Shown: positions 42,395-51,960 of the stretch, piece by piece
Position numbering within the stretch: the first letter of the stretch is position 1
How the letters are laid out: each line of letters begins with the position of its first letter
Assembly: GCA_003255745.1 (NCBI GenBank)
Contig: QKYL01000001.1
Coordinates: forward strand, 248,001 to 312,000
Direction: 5' to 3'
Length of the DNA stretch: 64,000 nt
From: Paracoccus saliphilus
Lineage (GTDB): Bacteria > Pseudomonadota > Alphaproteobacteria > Rhodobacterales > Rhodobacteraceae
Made by a program: the position numbers and the translations under genes
The notes under the pieces: generated by a model
The model's input: the letters and a program-made list of their open reading frames with translations, nothing else
Told to the model about the DNA's origin: nothing
The model's database searches: none

Positions 42395-43780
42395 TCAGCG
42401 CAGTGCCGACAGGATGCGCGCCCAGGACCGCGCGCCCTTGGCAAAGCTTTCCACGTCATATTTCTCGTTTGGGGAATGGATGCGGTCGTCGTCGCGGCCA
42501 AATCCCACCAGCATCGAATCCATCCCCAGGATCTGCTTGAAGTCCCCGGCGATGGGGATGGAACCTCCGGCGCCAATGAAGGCGGCATCCCGGCCCCATT
42601 CCTCGGTCAAGGCATCCTTGGCCAGTCCAAATGCCGGATCGGAGATATCCATGACACTGGCGGGGCTGGTGCCATGATCGTGGAACTCTACCTTGCAGTC
42701 CGTGGGAACGAAGCTGCGGACGTGATCTTGAAAGGCCGCCCGGACCTTTTCAGGGTCCTGCTGACCAGTCAGGCGAAAGCTAACCTTGGCCCGAGCCTCG
42801 GCCGGCAGCACGGTCTTGAACCCGTCGCCGGCATAGCCGCCGGCAATGCCGTTGATCTCGGCCGTGGGGCGGTTCCAGACCATCTCCAGGGGCGTGCGCC
42901 CAACCTCTCCCACCGGCTGCGAAAGGCCGACTCGGTCCAGGAATCCCGCCGCGTCGAAATCCAGCGCCTGCCAGTCGCGCGCCAGTTCCGGCGTCAGGTC
43001 CTGCACCCCGTCGTAAAAGCCGGGCAAGGTGACACGGCCCTGGTCGTTCTTCAGTGCTGCCAGTGCCTGCGCCAGCACCATAATCGGGTTCGCGGCCAGC
43101 CCGCCAAAGCTGCCCGAATGCAGGTCGCGGTCTGCGCCACGCACCACCACCTCCTGGCCCACCAGCCCGCGCAGCTGGGTGGTGATGGCCGGACGCCCGT
43201 CGGCATAAAGCCCGGTGTCGCAGATCATTGCCAGTGAGGCGCGCAGGCTGTCAGCATGCGCCTCCAGAAACGGCCGCAGCGAAGGCGATCCTGATTCCTC
43301 CTCGCCCTCGAACAGCAGGATCAGGTCGGATGGCAAGGTGCCATGCACGGCCTTCCAAGCTCGAAAAGCCTCAACAAAGGTCATCAGCTGCCCCTTGTCG
43401 TCCGATGCGCCGCGTGCGCGGATCACCCGTCCTGCGGGCGTTTCCTCGATGGCGGATTCGAAGGGCGGGCGGTCCCACAGCTCCAGCGGATCGACCGGCT
43501 GCACGTCATAGTGGCCATAGAACAGCAGCGGCCGCGCATCGCCCGGCTGCGACCGTGCCACCACCATCGGATGGCCCGGTGTGTCATGAACCTGCGCCTG
43601 AAAGCCCAGCCCCGTCAGTTCGTCCGCCAGCCAGTCCGCCGCACGGCGGACATCGCCGGCATGGGCCGGATCGGTCGAGATCGAGGGGATCGTCAGGAAC
43701 GCCATCAGCCGGTCCAGCGCCTCCTCCAGCCCCGCGTCAAGCTGCCTCAGGACGTCCTGAACCCTTGCGGAATCCGTCAT
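42395..43780 (-). CDS. M20-family dipeptidase/metallopeptidase
   Basis: Cytoplasmic zinc dipeptidase of 461 residues, of the M20/M25/M40 family. Metal ligands are visible in LFYGHYDVQP (His and the catalytic Asp), ARGASDDKGQLMTF (bridging Asp), LLFEGEEESGSP (catalytic Glu and ligand) and DRIHSPNEKYD (C-terminal His). A dimerisation domain is inserted in the middle (about residues 200-310). No signal peptide is present. It is monocistronic between a terminator and the hemA promoter region. Substrate probably di- or oligopeptides. Confidence 0.92.
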   Translation of the reverse strand: MTDSARVQDVLRQLDAGLEEALDRLMAFLTIPSISTDPAHAGDVRRAADWLADELTGLGFQAQVHDTPGHPMVVARSQPGDARPLLFYGHYDVQPVDPLELWDRPPFESAIEETPAGRVIRARGASDDKGQLMTFVEAFRAWKAVHGTLPSDLILLFEGEEESGSPSLRPFLEAHADSLRASLAMICDTGLYADGRPAITTQLRGLVGQEVVVRGADRDLHSGSFGGLAANPIMVLAQALAALKNDQGRVTLPGFYDGVQDLTPELARDWQALDFDAAGFLDRVGLSQPVGEVGRTPLEMVWNRPTAEINGIAGGYAGDGFKTVLPAEARAKVSFRLTGQQDPEKVRAAFQDHVRSFVPTDCKVEFHDHGTSPASVMDISDPAFGLAKDALTEEWGRDAAFIGAGGSIPIAGDFKQILGMDSMLVGFGRDDDRIHSPNEKYDVESFAKGARSWARILSALR

Positions 43781-43943
43781 ATTTCCTACCTTTTCGTCAC
43801 GATACGTTGGGTTGTTTCATGCGCCTTTCGTCGAATAAGACGTTTTGGGCCTGTTTTTTTGGCGGTTTGACCTCTATCAATGTCGGGCCGCGCGTGTTCG
43901 GACAATGATCGCACCCAGCCAGCTCTGCAAGGGAACGCCAGCA

Positions 43944-45173
43944 ATGAAATATGATGCCGCCCTCGACCAGGCGATTTCCCGACTGCATGAAGAGGGGCGC
44001 TATCGCACCTTCATCGATATCGAACGCGCCAAGGGCCGGTTTCCGCAAGCCGTCTGGAACCGTCCCGACGGCGAGCAGCAGGAGATCACCGTCTGGTGCG
44101 GCAACGATTATCTGGGCATGGGCCAGCATCCGGTGGTCCTGGCCGCCATGCACGAGGCGCTGGATGCCACCGGCGCCGGTTCGGGCGGCACGCGCAACAT
44201 CAGCGGCACCACGATCTATCACAAGCGGCTGGAGGCCGAGCTGGCCGACCTGCATGGCAAGCAGGCCGCGTTGGTTTTTTCCTCGGCCTATACCGCCAAT
44301 GACGCCACGCTCTCCACGCTGCCCAAGCTGTTCCCCGGCCTGATCATCTATTCAGACGAGCTGAACCACGCCTCGATGATCGAGGGGATCAAGCGCAACG
44401 GCGGCGCCAAGCGAATCTTCCGCCACAACGACCTGGCCCATCTGCGCCAGCTGCTGGAGGCCGACGATCCCGACGCACCCAAGCTGATCGCGTTCGAATC
44501 GATCTATTCGATGGACGGGGACTTCGGCCCGATCGCGGCATTCTGCGATCTGGCCGACGAATTCGGCGCCCTGACATATCTGGATGAGGTTCATGCGGTG
44601 GGCATGTACGGGCCCCGCGGCGGCGGTGTTGCCGAACGCGACCGGTTGTCGGGGCGCGTGGACATCATCAACGGCACACTTGGCAAGGCCTTTGGTGTCT
44701 TTGGCGGCTATATCGCGGCCGGCGCCAAGATGTGCGACGCGATCCGGTCATATGCACCGGGCTTCATCTTCACGACCTCGCTGCCGCCGGCGGTGGCGGC
44801 CGGGGCCGCGGCCTCGATCGCCTTCCTCAAGACGCCCGACGGCCAGAAGCTGCGCGACGAACAGCAGCTGCACGCCCGTATCCTCAAGATGCGCCTGAAG
44901 TCGCTCGGCATGCCGATCATCGACCACGGCAGCCACATCGTGCCGGTTCATGTTGGACACCCGGTGCATTGCAAGGCGCTGTCGGACATGCTGCTGCGCG
45001 ATTATGGCATCTATGTCCAGCCGATCAACTTCCCCACCGTGCCGCGCGGCACTGAACGGCTGCGGTTTACGCCTTCTCCGGTGCATGATCCCAAGCAGAT
45101 CGATCACCTTGTGCGTGCAATGGATGCATTGTGGTCGCACTGCGCGTTGAATCGCGCTGAATTGAGCGCCTAG
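43944..45173 (+). CDS. hemA: 5-aminolevulinate synthase HemA
   Basis: PLP enzyme condensing glycine and succinyl-CoA to 5-aminolevulinate, the first step of heme in alphaproteobacteria. The start at 43944 (MKYDAALDQ) is preceded by AAGGGAA; earlier codons lack homology. Length is 409 residues. The PLP lysine lies in [13 protein letters not shown] (near residue 240), with the glycine-rich [13 protein letters not shown] near residue 80 and [12 protein letters not shown] near residue 213. The 163-bp upstream gap contains its promoter and no other gene. Confidence 0.96.
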   Translation: MKYDAALDQAISRLHEEGRYRTFIDIERAKGRFPQAVWNRPDGEQQEITVWCGNDYLGMGQHPVVLAAMHEALDATGAGSGGTRNISGTTIYHKRLEAELADLHGKQAALVFSSAYTANDATLSTLPKLFPGLIIYSDELNHASMIEGIKRNGGAKRIFRHNDLAHLRQLLEADDPDAPKLIAFESIYSMDGDFGPIAAFCDLADEFGALTYLDEVHAVGMYGPRGGGVAERDRLSGRVDIINGTLGKAFGVFGGYIAAGAKMCDAIRSYAPGFIFTTSLPPAVAAGAAASIAFLKTPDGQKLRDEQQLHARILKMRLKSLGMPIIDHGSHIVPVHVGHPVHCKALSDMLLRDYGIYVQPINFPTVPRGTERLRFTPSPVHDPKQIDHLVRAMDALWSHCALNRAELSA

Positions 45174-45284
45174 TCGAATGCACCAGTGAACTGCTCTCGC
45201 CTGCGTGATAACCTCTGTTTAAAGAAGCGTTGATAGCATCCGATTCGGGTGCTGATAATACAACGGGCACACGAGGCATTGGCG

Positions 45285-46541
45285 ATGAGCAGGCTGCGGG
45301 CACAGAACCCGGCAGAGGAGTTCGTACAGGTGGAGGATTCGATACCCTTCCTTGATGACGACACGCGCTTGGGCGACCTGATGCGCGGTGAACGCGCGAC
45401 CTTGGGCAAATCTCTGTTGGACGTGCAACGCGAATTGCGGATCCGCGCCTCCTACGTCGCCGCGATCGAGAATTGCGACACTTCCGCCTTTGACACGCCC
45501 AGCTTCATCGCGGGCTATGTGCGGTCCTATGCGCGCTATCTGGGCATGGACCCGGACTGGACCTTCCGGCGCTTCTGCAAAGAATCGGGCTTCCTGCCCA
45601 CGCATGGCATGGCGCTTGCGGCGGCCGGACCCAAGCCCGCGCGGCGCCCCTCTGATCCGGCCGAGGCCCTGGCCAATCCCCGCGCGCTGTTCATCCCGCA
45701 GGAACAAAGCTTTTGGTCCGAGATCGAACCGCGAGCGATCGGCGCCATCCTTGTGCTGCTCGCCGTGATTGGCGGCTTGGGCTATGGCGGCTGGTCGGTC
45801 CTTCAAGAGGTGCAGCGTGTCACCCTGACGCCGGGCGACGACGTTCCTGCCATCGTGGCCGAACTTGACCCAACGCAGGGGGCCGGGCTGGCCGATCCCG
45901 CGCTGGACAGCACCGACATCGCCAGCGGTCTGCCGCAGCCCGAGGCGATGGACCGTCTTTACCGCCCGCAAATCCTTGAGGCGCCCGTCCTGACGGCGCG
46001 CGACGGGCCCATTGCCGCGATCGATCCGGGCCTGCTGGACAGCGCGACCAGCGTAGACCAGGTCATCGCCATGGCTGGCGACGTGACCGAGGTTCCGCAA
46101 CCCGGCGCCGCGCAGGACGACCGGGCTCAGGTGGCCTTTGGTCCTCAGCTGCCCGAGGCCGAGCCGGCCGTGCGTACCGTGGCCCCCGATGCGCCGCAGG
46201 TCGAGCTGCTGGCGGTGCGCCCGGCCTGGGTACGCGTATCCTCGGCCGATGGCACGGTGCTGCTGGAAAAGATCATGGATGCGGGGGAACGCTTTGTTCT
46301 GCCCAAACTGGAGGAAGCGCCGCGTCTGCGCACCGGCAATTCCGGCGCGATCTATTTCGCAGTCAACGGCCAGGCTTATGGTCCGGCCGCGCCCGGCGCG
46401 CAGGTCATCAGCGATGTCGAATTGTCCACCAACAGCTTGACCGAACGGTATGCATTGGCGGACCTGTCATCGGACCCCGAACTTGCTGAACTGGTGGCGG
46501 TGGCCCAGGCTCAGACCGGCAGCGGGCCCGTCACACAGTAA
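45285..46541 (+). CDS. RodZ-like cytoskeletal/HTH membrane protein (HTH_25 and DUF4115)
   Basis: A 418-residue protein with a cytoplasmic Cro/CI-type helix-turn-helix (residues about 30-95: ERATLGKSLLDVQRELRIRA, YVAAIENCDTSAFD), a single membrane helix near residue 152 (AIGAILVLLAVIGGLGYGGW), and a periplasmic beta domain (VELLAVRPAWVRVSSADGTV). This layout is that of RodZ, which links MreB to the cell wall. The start at 45285 is supported by CGAGG upstream. It precedes a convergent dipeptidase gene. Confidence 0.85.
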   Translation: MSRLRAQNPAEEFVQVEDSIPFLDDDTRLGDLMRGERATLGKSLLDVQRELRIRASYVAAIENCDTSAFDTPSFIAGYVRSYARYLGMDPDWTFRRFCKESGFLPTHGMALAAAGPKPARRPSDPAEALANPRALFIPQEQSFWSEIEPRAIGAILVLLAVIGGLGYGGWSVLQEVQRVTLTPGDDVPAIVAELDPTQGAGLADPALDSTDIASGLPQPEAMDRLYRPQILEAPVLTARDGPIAAIDPGLLDSATSVDQVIAMAGDVTEVPQPGAAQDDRAQVAFGPQLPEAEPAVRTVAPDAPQVELLAVRPAWVRVSSADGTVLLEKIMDAGERFVLPKLEEAPRLRTGNSGAIYFAVNGQAYGPAAPGAQVISDVELSTNSLTERYALADLSSDPELAELVAVAQAQTGSGPVTQ

Positions 46542-46577
46542 ACGTTGCATCCGGACCGCCTCGGTGCGGCTGCCAGG

Positions 46578-47627
46578 TCATGTCTTCCAGCTGCGCTCCA
46601 GCAAGCTGATCCAGTTGTCAGAGGCGATCTTGCGGATCAGCGTCTGGCCATAGTCATGCGCCTCCATCGCGGCGGTCAGGCGCGGCAGGGCGGCGGCATC
46701 GCCCAGGTCGCGCGGCATCAGCGCGCCATCGAAATCCGAACCAAGTGCCACGCCGTCCTCGCCCAGGATGCCCAGAAGGTGATCCAGGTGCCGCAGCATG
46801 GTCTCCAGATCCTCCAGCGGCAGCCGCCGCCCGTCTGGCCGAAGAAAGCTGGAGGCGAAGTTCAGCCCAACCAGCCCGCGGCTTTCCGCGATCTGCCGCA
46901 GCTGCCGGTCGGTCAGGTTGCGGCTGCTTTCGCAGATCGCGTGCACGCAGCTGTGGCTGGCGACCAAGGGCGCGTCCGAAAGGCGGGCAATGTCGTCGAA
47001 GCCCGCCTCGTTCAGGTGGGACAGGTCCAGCATGATGCCAAGCGCGTTGCATTCCCGCACCAGCGCGCGCCCCGCATCCGACAGCCCCCCGCCGGTGTCG
47101 GGCGAGGACGGAAAGGCAAAGGGTACTCCTTCCGCAAAACGCGTCGGCCGCGACCAGACCGGCCCGAGTGAGCGAAGCCCCGCCCGGTGCCACAGGTGCA
47201 GCGCGTCAGGATTGCGGATCGCCTCGGCTCCTTCCATGTGCATGATCGCCGCAATCCGCCCGGCCGCAATGCAGGCGCGCAGTTGCGCGGCGTCGCGGAT
47301 CACGTCAAGCGTGCCGGTCCGCTCCAGCGACAGCAGGGCCGCGGCCTGGGCGAAGGCATGGGGCAGCGCCTCGTCATGCGGGATCTGCGGGGGCAGGGGC
47401 ATGGCAAAAGGCGGATTCTCCATGATCCGCACATGGTCGCCTGCGTTTGGATCGTCGGGCGAAGGCACCCAGATTGCGAAAAAGCCGCCGACCATGCCCC
47501 CCGCGCGCATCCGGGGCAGGTCCAGATGCCCGGTCCCGTCGCCCTCCAGCCACAGGCGCGGACCTTCGGGGCCGGCAGCCACCACGCGCTGCAGAAAGTC
47601 GTTGTGGCCGTCGAATACCGGGATCAT
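46578..47627 (-). CDS. Membrane dipeptidase family M19 (renal dipeptidase-like), cytoplasmic form
   Basis: Zinc dipeptidase of 349 residues. AGGAG precedes the ATG at 47627. The metal-binding entry FDGHNDFLQRV (residues 4-14) is followed by IMHMEGAEAIRNP (bridging Glu), the C-terminal metal histidines in PLVASHSCVHAI and the catalytic Asp in VALGSDFDGAL. There is no signal peptide, unlike the second M19 protein in this window (56154-57335). Substrate is probably small peptides or N-acylated D-amino acids. It is divergent from the small ABM gene. Confidence 0.88.
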   Translation of the reverse strand: MIPVFDGHNDFLQRVVAAGPEGPRLWLEGDGTGHLDLPRMRAGGMVGGFFAIWVPSPDDPNAGDHVRIMENPPFAMPLPPQIPHDEALPHAFAQAAALLSLERTGTLDVIRDAAQLRACIAAGRIAAIMHMEGAEAIRNPDALHLWHRAGLRSLGPVWSRPTRFAEGVPFAFPSSPDTGGGLSDAGRALVRECNALGIMLDLSHLNEAGFDDIARLSDAPLVASHSCVHAICESSRNLTDRQLRQIAESRGLVGLNFASSFLRPDGRRLPLEDLETMLRHLDHLLGILGEDGVALGSDFDGALMPRDLGDAAALPRLTAAMEAHDYGQTLIRKIASDNWISLLERSWKT

Positions 47628-47754
47628 GTCGGCTCCTTTCACCCTGTCGGGCGCAGAATGCACGTCGTGCATGCGGCCCGCAATGGGGCTTGCGCGGCGT
47701 TCCGACGCCTTTAGGCTGAAGGGGCAGAGCCACGCCCAAGGGAGGACCGCCGCC

Positions 47755-48075
47755 ATGCCCCGCATCACCCGCGATTTCCACGGCCAGACCGTCATCACCA
47801 CGTTTGAGGTTACGCCCGGCAGCGCCCATGACGTGCTGGACCTGCTGACCGATGCCTGGGATCAGGTGATCAGCCGCCAGCCCGGCTGCATGGGCGGCGC
47901 GATCCACCTCAACGACGCACAGACCCGCATCGCCACCTATTCCCAGTGGCAGGACCGCAAGGATTACCAGGCCATGCTGCGCACCCAGGAAATGCGCCGC
48001 CGCAACCGCGAGATCCATGCCATGTGCAAGAGCTTCGAGCCGGTGATGTACGAGGTGCAAGGCGTTTTTCCCTGA
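47755..48075 (+). CDS. Antibiotic-biosynthesis-monooxygenase (ABM) domain protein
   Basis: A 106-residue dimeric alpha-beta barrel protein with ABM features: TVITTFEVTPGSAHDVLDLL, then SRQPGCMGGAIHLND and YSQWQDRKDYQAML. GGAGG at 47741-47745 sets the start at 47755. Relatives are small cofactor-free monooxygenases or heme-handling proteins, but no catalytic residues can be named. It lies 75 bases before the ParA gene and may share its transcript. Confidence 0.82.
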   Translation: MPRITRDFHGQTVITTFEVTPGSAHDVLDLLTDAWDQVISRQPGCMGGAIHLNDAQTRIATYSQWQDRKDYQAMLRTQEMRRRNREIHAMCKSFEPVMYEVQGVFP

Positions 48076-48150
48076 TGCTGCACCTGCAGAAAGGGGATGC
48101 ATTCGCCCCCCCGCCTGTTAACCTGAGCGCCACATCACAGGAGGATCAGG

Positions 48151-48786
48151 ATGGCAGGGCGGATCATCACCGTGGCCCAGCAAAAGGGCGGTTCGGGCAA
48201 GACGACGCTGGCGGTTAACCTGGCCGTCAGCCTGCACGCCCGGGGCCATTCGGTGGCGCTGGTCGATACCGACCCGCAGGGAAGCCTGGGCCGCTGGTTC
48301 ATGGAGCGGATGGCCGCGCAGGGCGAGGACGAGGCGATGGATTTTTCGACCTCCTCGGCATGGGGGGCCAGCTACGAATCGGAAAAGCTGAAGAAACGCT
48401 TTGACTTTGTCATCATCGACACGCCGCCCAAGATCGACAGCGACCTGCGCCCGGCGCTGCGCGTGGCGGACCTGGTTGTGGTGCCCGTCGCGTCCAGCCA
48501 TGTCGACCTGTGGGCGACCGAAGGGGTGCTGGACCTGGCCCGCCGGGAAAAGGCTGAGGTGCTGGTGGTGCTGAACCGAACACGCCCCAACACCAAGCTG
48601 GGTGTCGAGGTGGCTGAAAAGGCCGGAGAACTGGGTGCCGCGGTGGCCACGACGCAGGTCGCGAACCGTGTGGCCTATGCCGAAACCCTGGGGCTGGGCC
48701 TGGGCGCGATCGAGCGGGCGAAATCCGGCCCTGCCGTCGCCGAGATGGCCGCACTGACCGACGAGATCTTGGCCCGGATCGGGTAG
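48151..48786 (+). CDS. Orphan ParA/MinD-family ATPase
   Basis: A 211-residue P-loop ATPase with the deviant Walker A QQKGGSGKTTLAVNLA at residues 10-25 and Walker B VIIDTPPKIDSDL near residue 90; switch I is VDTDPQGSLGRW. AGGAGG precedes the start. No parB or centromere-like repeats are adjacent, so it is not a classical partition pair. In this group such orphan ParA proteins position large complexes such as chemoreceptors or carboxysome-like bodies; its cargo is unknown. Confidence 0.9.
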   Translation: MAGRIITVAQQKGGSGKTTLAVNLAVSLHARGHSVALVDTDPQGSLGRWFMERMAAQGEDEAMDFSTSSAWGASYESEKLKKRFDFVIIDTPPKIDSDLRPALRVADLVVVPVASSHVDLWATEGVLDLARREKAEVLVVLNRTRPNTKLGVEVAEKAGELGAAVATTQVANRVAYAETLGLGLGAIERAKSGPAVAEMAALTDEILARIG

Positions 48787-48795
48787 ACTTCGCGA

Positions 48796-49479
48796 TCAGT
48801 CCCTGGCCAGCTGCGCCACCCAGTTCGGGACCGTGCGGCTGGCCGGCCCCAGGATGCGGCAGTCGAAGTCGCGGGCGTTGGTGCTGTTTTCCAGGTTCAG
48901 CTCGATGCATTCGACCCCGTGGCGCCCGGCATGCTGGGCAAAGCCCGCCGCGGGATAGACATTGCCCGACGTGCCGATGGCGGCGAACAGGTCGCTGTCT
49001 TCCAGCGCCTGCCAGATCCGCTCCATCTGCTGGGGGATCTCTCCGAACCAGACGATGTCAGGGCGGGTTGCGGGGGCGGCGCAGGCCGGGCAGGGATCAT
49101 CGGGCGACATGACGGCGGGCGCAGGCCAAGTCTGGCCGCAGGCGGCGCAGCGCGCCCGGTCCAGCGCACCGTGCATATGGATCACTTCAGGGCTGCCGGC
49201 GCGTTCATGCAGGTCGTCCACGTTCTGCGTCACCAGCACCAGGTCGTGATGGCGGGCCAGCCGGGCCAGTGTGTGATGCGCCGCGTTCGGCTGCGCCGCC
49301 GCCGCGCTGGCGCGGCGCATGTTGTAGAACTGGTGCACCAAGGCGGGGTCGCGGGCAAATGCCTCGGGCGTGGCCACATCCTCGATGCGGTGGTTCTCCC
49401 ACAGTCCGTCGCTGGCGCGAAAGGTCGCCAGCCCGCTTTCGGCCGAGATCCCGGCCCCGGTCAGCACCGTGATGCGCAT
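48796..49479 (-). CDS. cobB: NAD-dependent deacylase CobB (sirtuin class III)
   Basis: Sirtuin of 227 residues removing acyl groups from lysines. NAD-binding motifs are TGAGISAESGLATFR (residue 7 on) and VTQNVDDLHERAG; the catalytic histidine is in IHMHGALDR. Four zinc cysteines appear as CAAC and CPAC. Tyr52 and Arg55 (FYNMRR) make the Y-x-x-R pair that binds succinyl-lysine in desuccinylases such as E. coli CobB. It is convergent with the parA gene and follows a frameshifted gene. Confidence 0.92.
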   Translation of the reverse strand: MRITVLTGAGISAESGLATFRASDGLWENHRIEDVATPEAFARDPALVHQFYNMRRASAAAAQPNAAHHTLARLARHHDLVLVTQNVDDLHERAGSPEVIHMHGALDRARCAACGQTWPAPAVMSPDDPCPACAAPATRPDIVWFGEIPQQMERIWQALEDSDLFAAIGTSGNVYPAAGFAQHAGRHGVECIELNLENSTNARDFDCRILGPASRTVPNWVAQLARD

Positions 49480-49484
49480 GCGCC

Positions 49485-49782
49485 TCAGCGGCAGAGCCGC
49501 TCGGACTGGGCGGCAAAGTTGCGATACCGCTTCCAGAAGGCATTGTCCGTGTCGCGTTTGGAGGTCCGAACCTCCTGGGCGCGGTGCGGATCACGGAAGA
49601 ACTGCGCGGCGCTGGTCGGACCGCGACAGGGTCTGGTTCGCCACCTGCTGGATGCAGCCGCACAAGGGCGCGTTGCCGCGCGCGCGGTCCGACCTGACGC
49701 AGGCGGTGTCGATCGGCCCGGCCATGGCCAGCGGCGTCGTCAGGACGATCGCGGCGGCTGCGATCACGAATCGGTTCAGCAT
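49485..49782 (-). pseudogene. Frameshifted small exported protein
   Basis: The frame from 49782 encodes a signal peptide (MLNRFVIAAAAIVLTTPLAMA), a CxC-type region (LCGCIQQVANQTLSRSDQRRA) and then hits a TGA after VLP. In the next frame the sequence goes on at once as QFFRDPHRAQEVRTSKRDTD, then NAFWKRYRNFAAQSERLCR, and ends at a TGA at 49485-49487. Joined, they give a coherent ~97-residue exported protein. The shift lies in the GC-repeat near 49603-49612 (one extra or two missing bases). Either a real lesion or a sequencing error. Function unknown; the product would be periplasmic. Confidence 0.6.
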
Positions 49783-49914
49783 GGACTGTCTCCTCGGTTA
49801 CTGCTCTGCATCGCCGGGCGGCCGGATTGGTCCGGTCTTGCCTGCCCTGGCTGCCGTTCCACCTTTAGCAAGCAATCGCGCCTGGCTCAATCACGCTGGC
49901 GTGAGGGAAGGAGT

Positions 49915-50109
49915 TCAGGCGCCCTCGACGGGGCTAGGGGTGAATCCGGCGTCCTGCAAACGGGACTGGGCGGTTTCGGCGTCCACTCCGGTAACGGTGA
50001 CACGTTTGGCTGCAAGATCCACTTGCGCCTGCCCCCCGGCACCTGCAATCGCTGTCTCGATGGCGGCCTTGCAATGGCCGCAGGTCATGTCTGGAACGGC
50101 AAAGATCAT
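49915..50109 (-). CDS. Heavy-metal-associated (HMA) domain protein, CopZ-like
   Basis: A 64-residue ferredoxin-like metal chaperone. The start at 50109 follows AGGAGG. The copper-binding site is MTCGHC (Cys10 and Cys13), with the usual HMA sequence IFAVPDMTCGHCKAAIETA. It lies apart from any P-type ATPase here and is divergent from the HAD gene. Likely role: cytoplasmic copper buffering or delivery. Confidence 0.88.
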   Translation of the reverse strand: MIFAVPDMTCGHCKAAIETAIAGAGGQAQVDLAAKRVTVTGVDAETAQSRLQDAGFTPSPVEGA

Positions 50110-50181
50110 TGGGACCTCCTGATTGTCGCCGGTCCATGATGCGGCCGGGACGACCGCGGCACAAGACGGAAGGACACGGCG

Positions 50182-50877
50182 ATGATCGACGCCATCGGGC
50201 TGGATGCCGATGACACCCTGTGGGAGAACGAAACCTTCTTCCGCGTGACCGAGGCCGAGTTCGCATCGCTGCTGGCCGATCACGGCGAGGCCGAAGCCAT
50301 CGCCGCGCGGCTTTTCGACATCGAGCGCGTGAACCTTGCGCGCTATGGCTATGGCATCAAGGGCTTCATGCTGTCGATGGTCCAGACCGCGATCGAACTG
50401 ACCGACGGCGCCGTCGACGGCCGAACCATCGGCCGCATCCTGGAACTGGGCCAAGAGATGCTGGCCCATCCCGTCGACCTGCTGCCGGGCGTGGAGGACG
50501 CTTTGGACGCGCTGACAGGGCGCCAGCTGATCCTGGTCACCAAGGGCGACCTGATGGACCAGGAGCGCAAGGTCGCGGCCTCGGGCCTGGCCGACCGCTT
50601 CAGCGCGGTCGAGATCCTGGCCGAGAAGTCCCCCGAGGCTTATGCCCGCGCCTTGCTGGGGCGGGGGGTTGCGCCCGAGTGTTTCCTGATGGCCGGGAAC
50701 TCGATGCGCAGCGACGTTATCCCGGTGCTGGAACTGGGAGGATGGGGCGTCTTCATCCCCCATGACCTGACCTGGGCGTTGGAACATGCCAAGGCACCGG
50801 ACCATCCGCGCCTGCACCAGCTGACGGGAATCGACCAACTGCCCGATTTGGTCGCGCGGATCGAGGCCGGCGCATGA
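50182..50877 (+). CDS. HAD-family hydrolase
   Basis: A 231-residue haloacid-dehalogenase-type phosphatase. Motif I is GLDADDTLWENE (nucleophile Asp8, acid Asp10), motif II is LILVTKGD near residue 115, and motif III/IV is MAGNSMRSDVIPV near residue 172. A helical cap lies between motifs I and II. Substrate unknown. It overlaps the following EamA transporter gene by 4 bases, which hints at linked export or phosphorylation of a metabolite. Confidence 0.88.
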   Translation: MIDAIGLDADDTLWENETFFRVTEAEFASLLADHGEAEAIAARLFDIERVNLARYGYGIKGFMLSMVQTAIELTDGAVDGRTIGRILELGQEMLAHPVDLLPGVEDALDALTGRQLILVTKGDLMDQERKVAASGLADRFSAVEILAEKSPEAYARALLGRGVAPECFLMAGNSMRSDVIPVLELGGWGVFIPHDLTWALEHAKAPDHPRLHQLTGIDQLPDLVARIEAGA

Positions 50878-51809
50878 GCCGCGTCGCGGGGATGACCGAC
50901 AATGGCCGCGCGGCGCTGTTCATGACAGCGTCCATGGCCATGTTCGCGGTCGAGGATGCATTTATCAAGACGCTGACGGACAGCCTGCCGGTCGGGCAGC
51001 TGATGGCGATGACCGGGCTGATGGCAATGCTGGTCTTCTGGGCACGGCTGGCGCGTCGGGGCCTTGCCCTGTGGACCCGTGACCTGCTGCATCCGATGGT
51101 GGTGCTGCGCAATCTGGGCGAGGTGATCGGGGCGCTGAGCTTTGTCACCGCACTGGCGGTGGGAGAGCTGGCGGTGACTTCGGCAATCCTGCAGGTGCTG
51201 CCGCTGACGCTGGTCCTGGGGGCGGCGCTGTTTCTGGGTGAAAAGGTCGGCTGGCGGCGGTGGGCCTCGGTTGCGGTGGGCTTTGCGGGCGTGCTGCTGA
51301 TTCTGCGGCCGGGCACGGCGGCCTTTCACCCGTCAATGCTCTGGGCATTGTTGGGGGTGGCAGGACTGACGCTGCGCGATCTGGCCACGCGGCGCATCCC
51401 ACGCGGCGTGCCGTCTGACCAGCTTTCAGCCTCGGCCTACGGCGCGATGGTGCCGGCGGGGCTGCTGCTGGGGGCGGTGGCGGGGCAGGGCGCGGTGGTC
51501 CCCGGCGCGCTGGAATGGGCGCTGCTGGCGGCAACGGTGGTCTTTGGCGTGTTGGGATATGCCACGCTGGTCGCGGCCTCGCGCTTGGGCGAGGCGTCGG
51601 TCGTGGCGCCTTTCCGCTATACCAGGTTGGGGTTCGCGCTGCTGGTGGCGGCGCTGGTCTTTGGCGAGCGGCCGGACCTGCCGATGCTGCTGGGCGCGGG
51701 GATGATCGCGCTTGCAGGCGGCTATGCGATGTGGCGCGAGGCGGGCCTGCGCCGCCCGGCGGCACCCGCCGGCAAGGTCAGCGGCATCATCCGCAGCGGC
51801 TCGCGCTGA
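50874..51809 (+). CDS. EamA/DMT-superfamily transporter
   Basis: A 311-residue inner-membrane protein with about ten helices and two EamA repeats, the second starting near residue 150. The first repeat includes AALFMTASMAMFAVEDAFIK and LSFVTALAVGELAVTSAILQ, the second ALLAATVVFGVLGYATLVAA. It overlaps the HAD gene start-to-stop by four bases (ATGA). Such transporters export metabolites or amino acids; the substrate is not known. Confidence 0.87.
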   Translation: MSRVAGMTDNGRAALFMTASMAMFAVEDAFIKTLTDSLPVGQLMAMTGLMAMLVFWARLARRGLALWTRDLLHPMVVLRNLGEVIGALSFVTALAVGELAVTSAILQVLPLTLVLGAALFLGEKVGWRRWASVAVGFAGVLLILRPGTAAFHPSMLWALLGVAGLTLRDLATRRIPRGVPSDQLSASAYGAMVPAGLLLGAVAGQGAVVPGALEWALLAATVVFGVLGYATLVAASRLGEASVVAPFRYTRLGFALLVAALVFGERPDLPMLLGAGMIALAGGYAMWREAGLRRPAAPAGKVSGIIRSGSR

Positions 51810-51960
51810 GAACCATGTTCTCGGCAACGGGCAAGCCGGCTGCGGATCCGCAGCGCCGCGACGTCATGCCGAGGAACTCCGGCATCCCGAAAATCATTGT
51901 CTGGCCAGCAGGCGTCGCGCCAGTTCGGCCCGCGCTGTCATGTCCCCAAAGGAGCACCCC

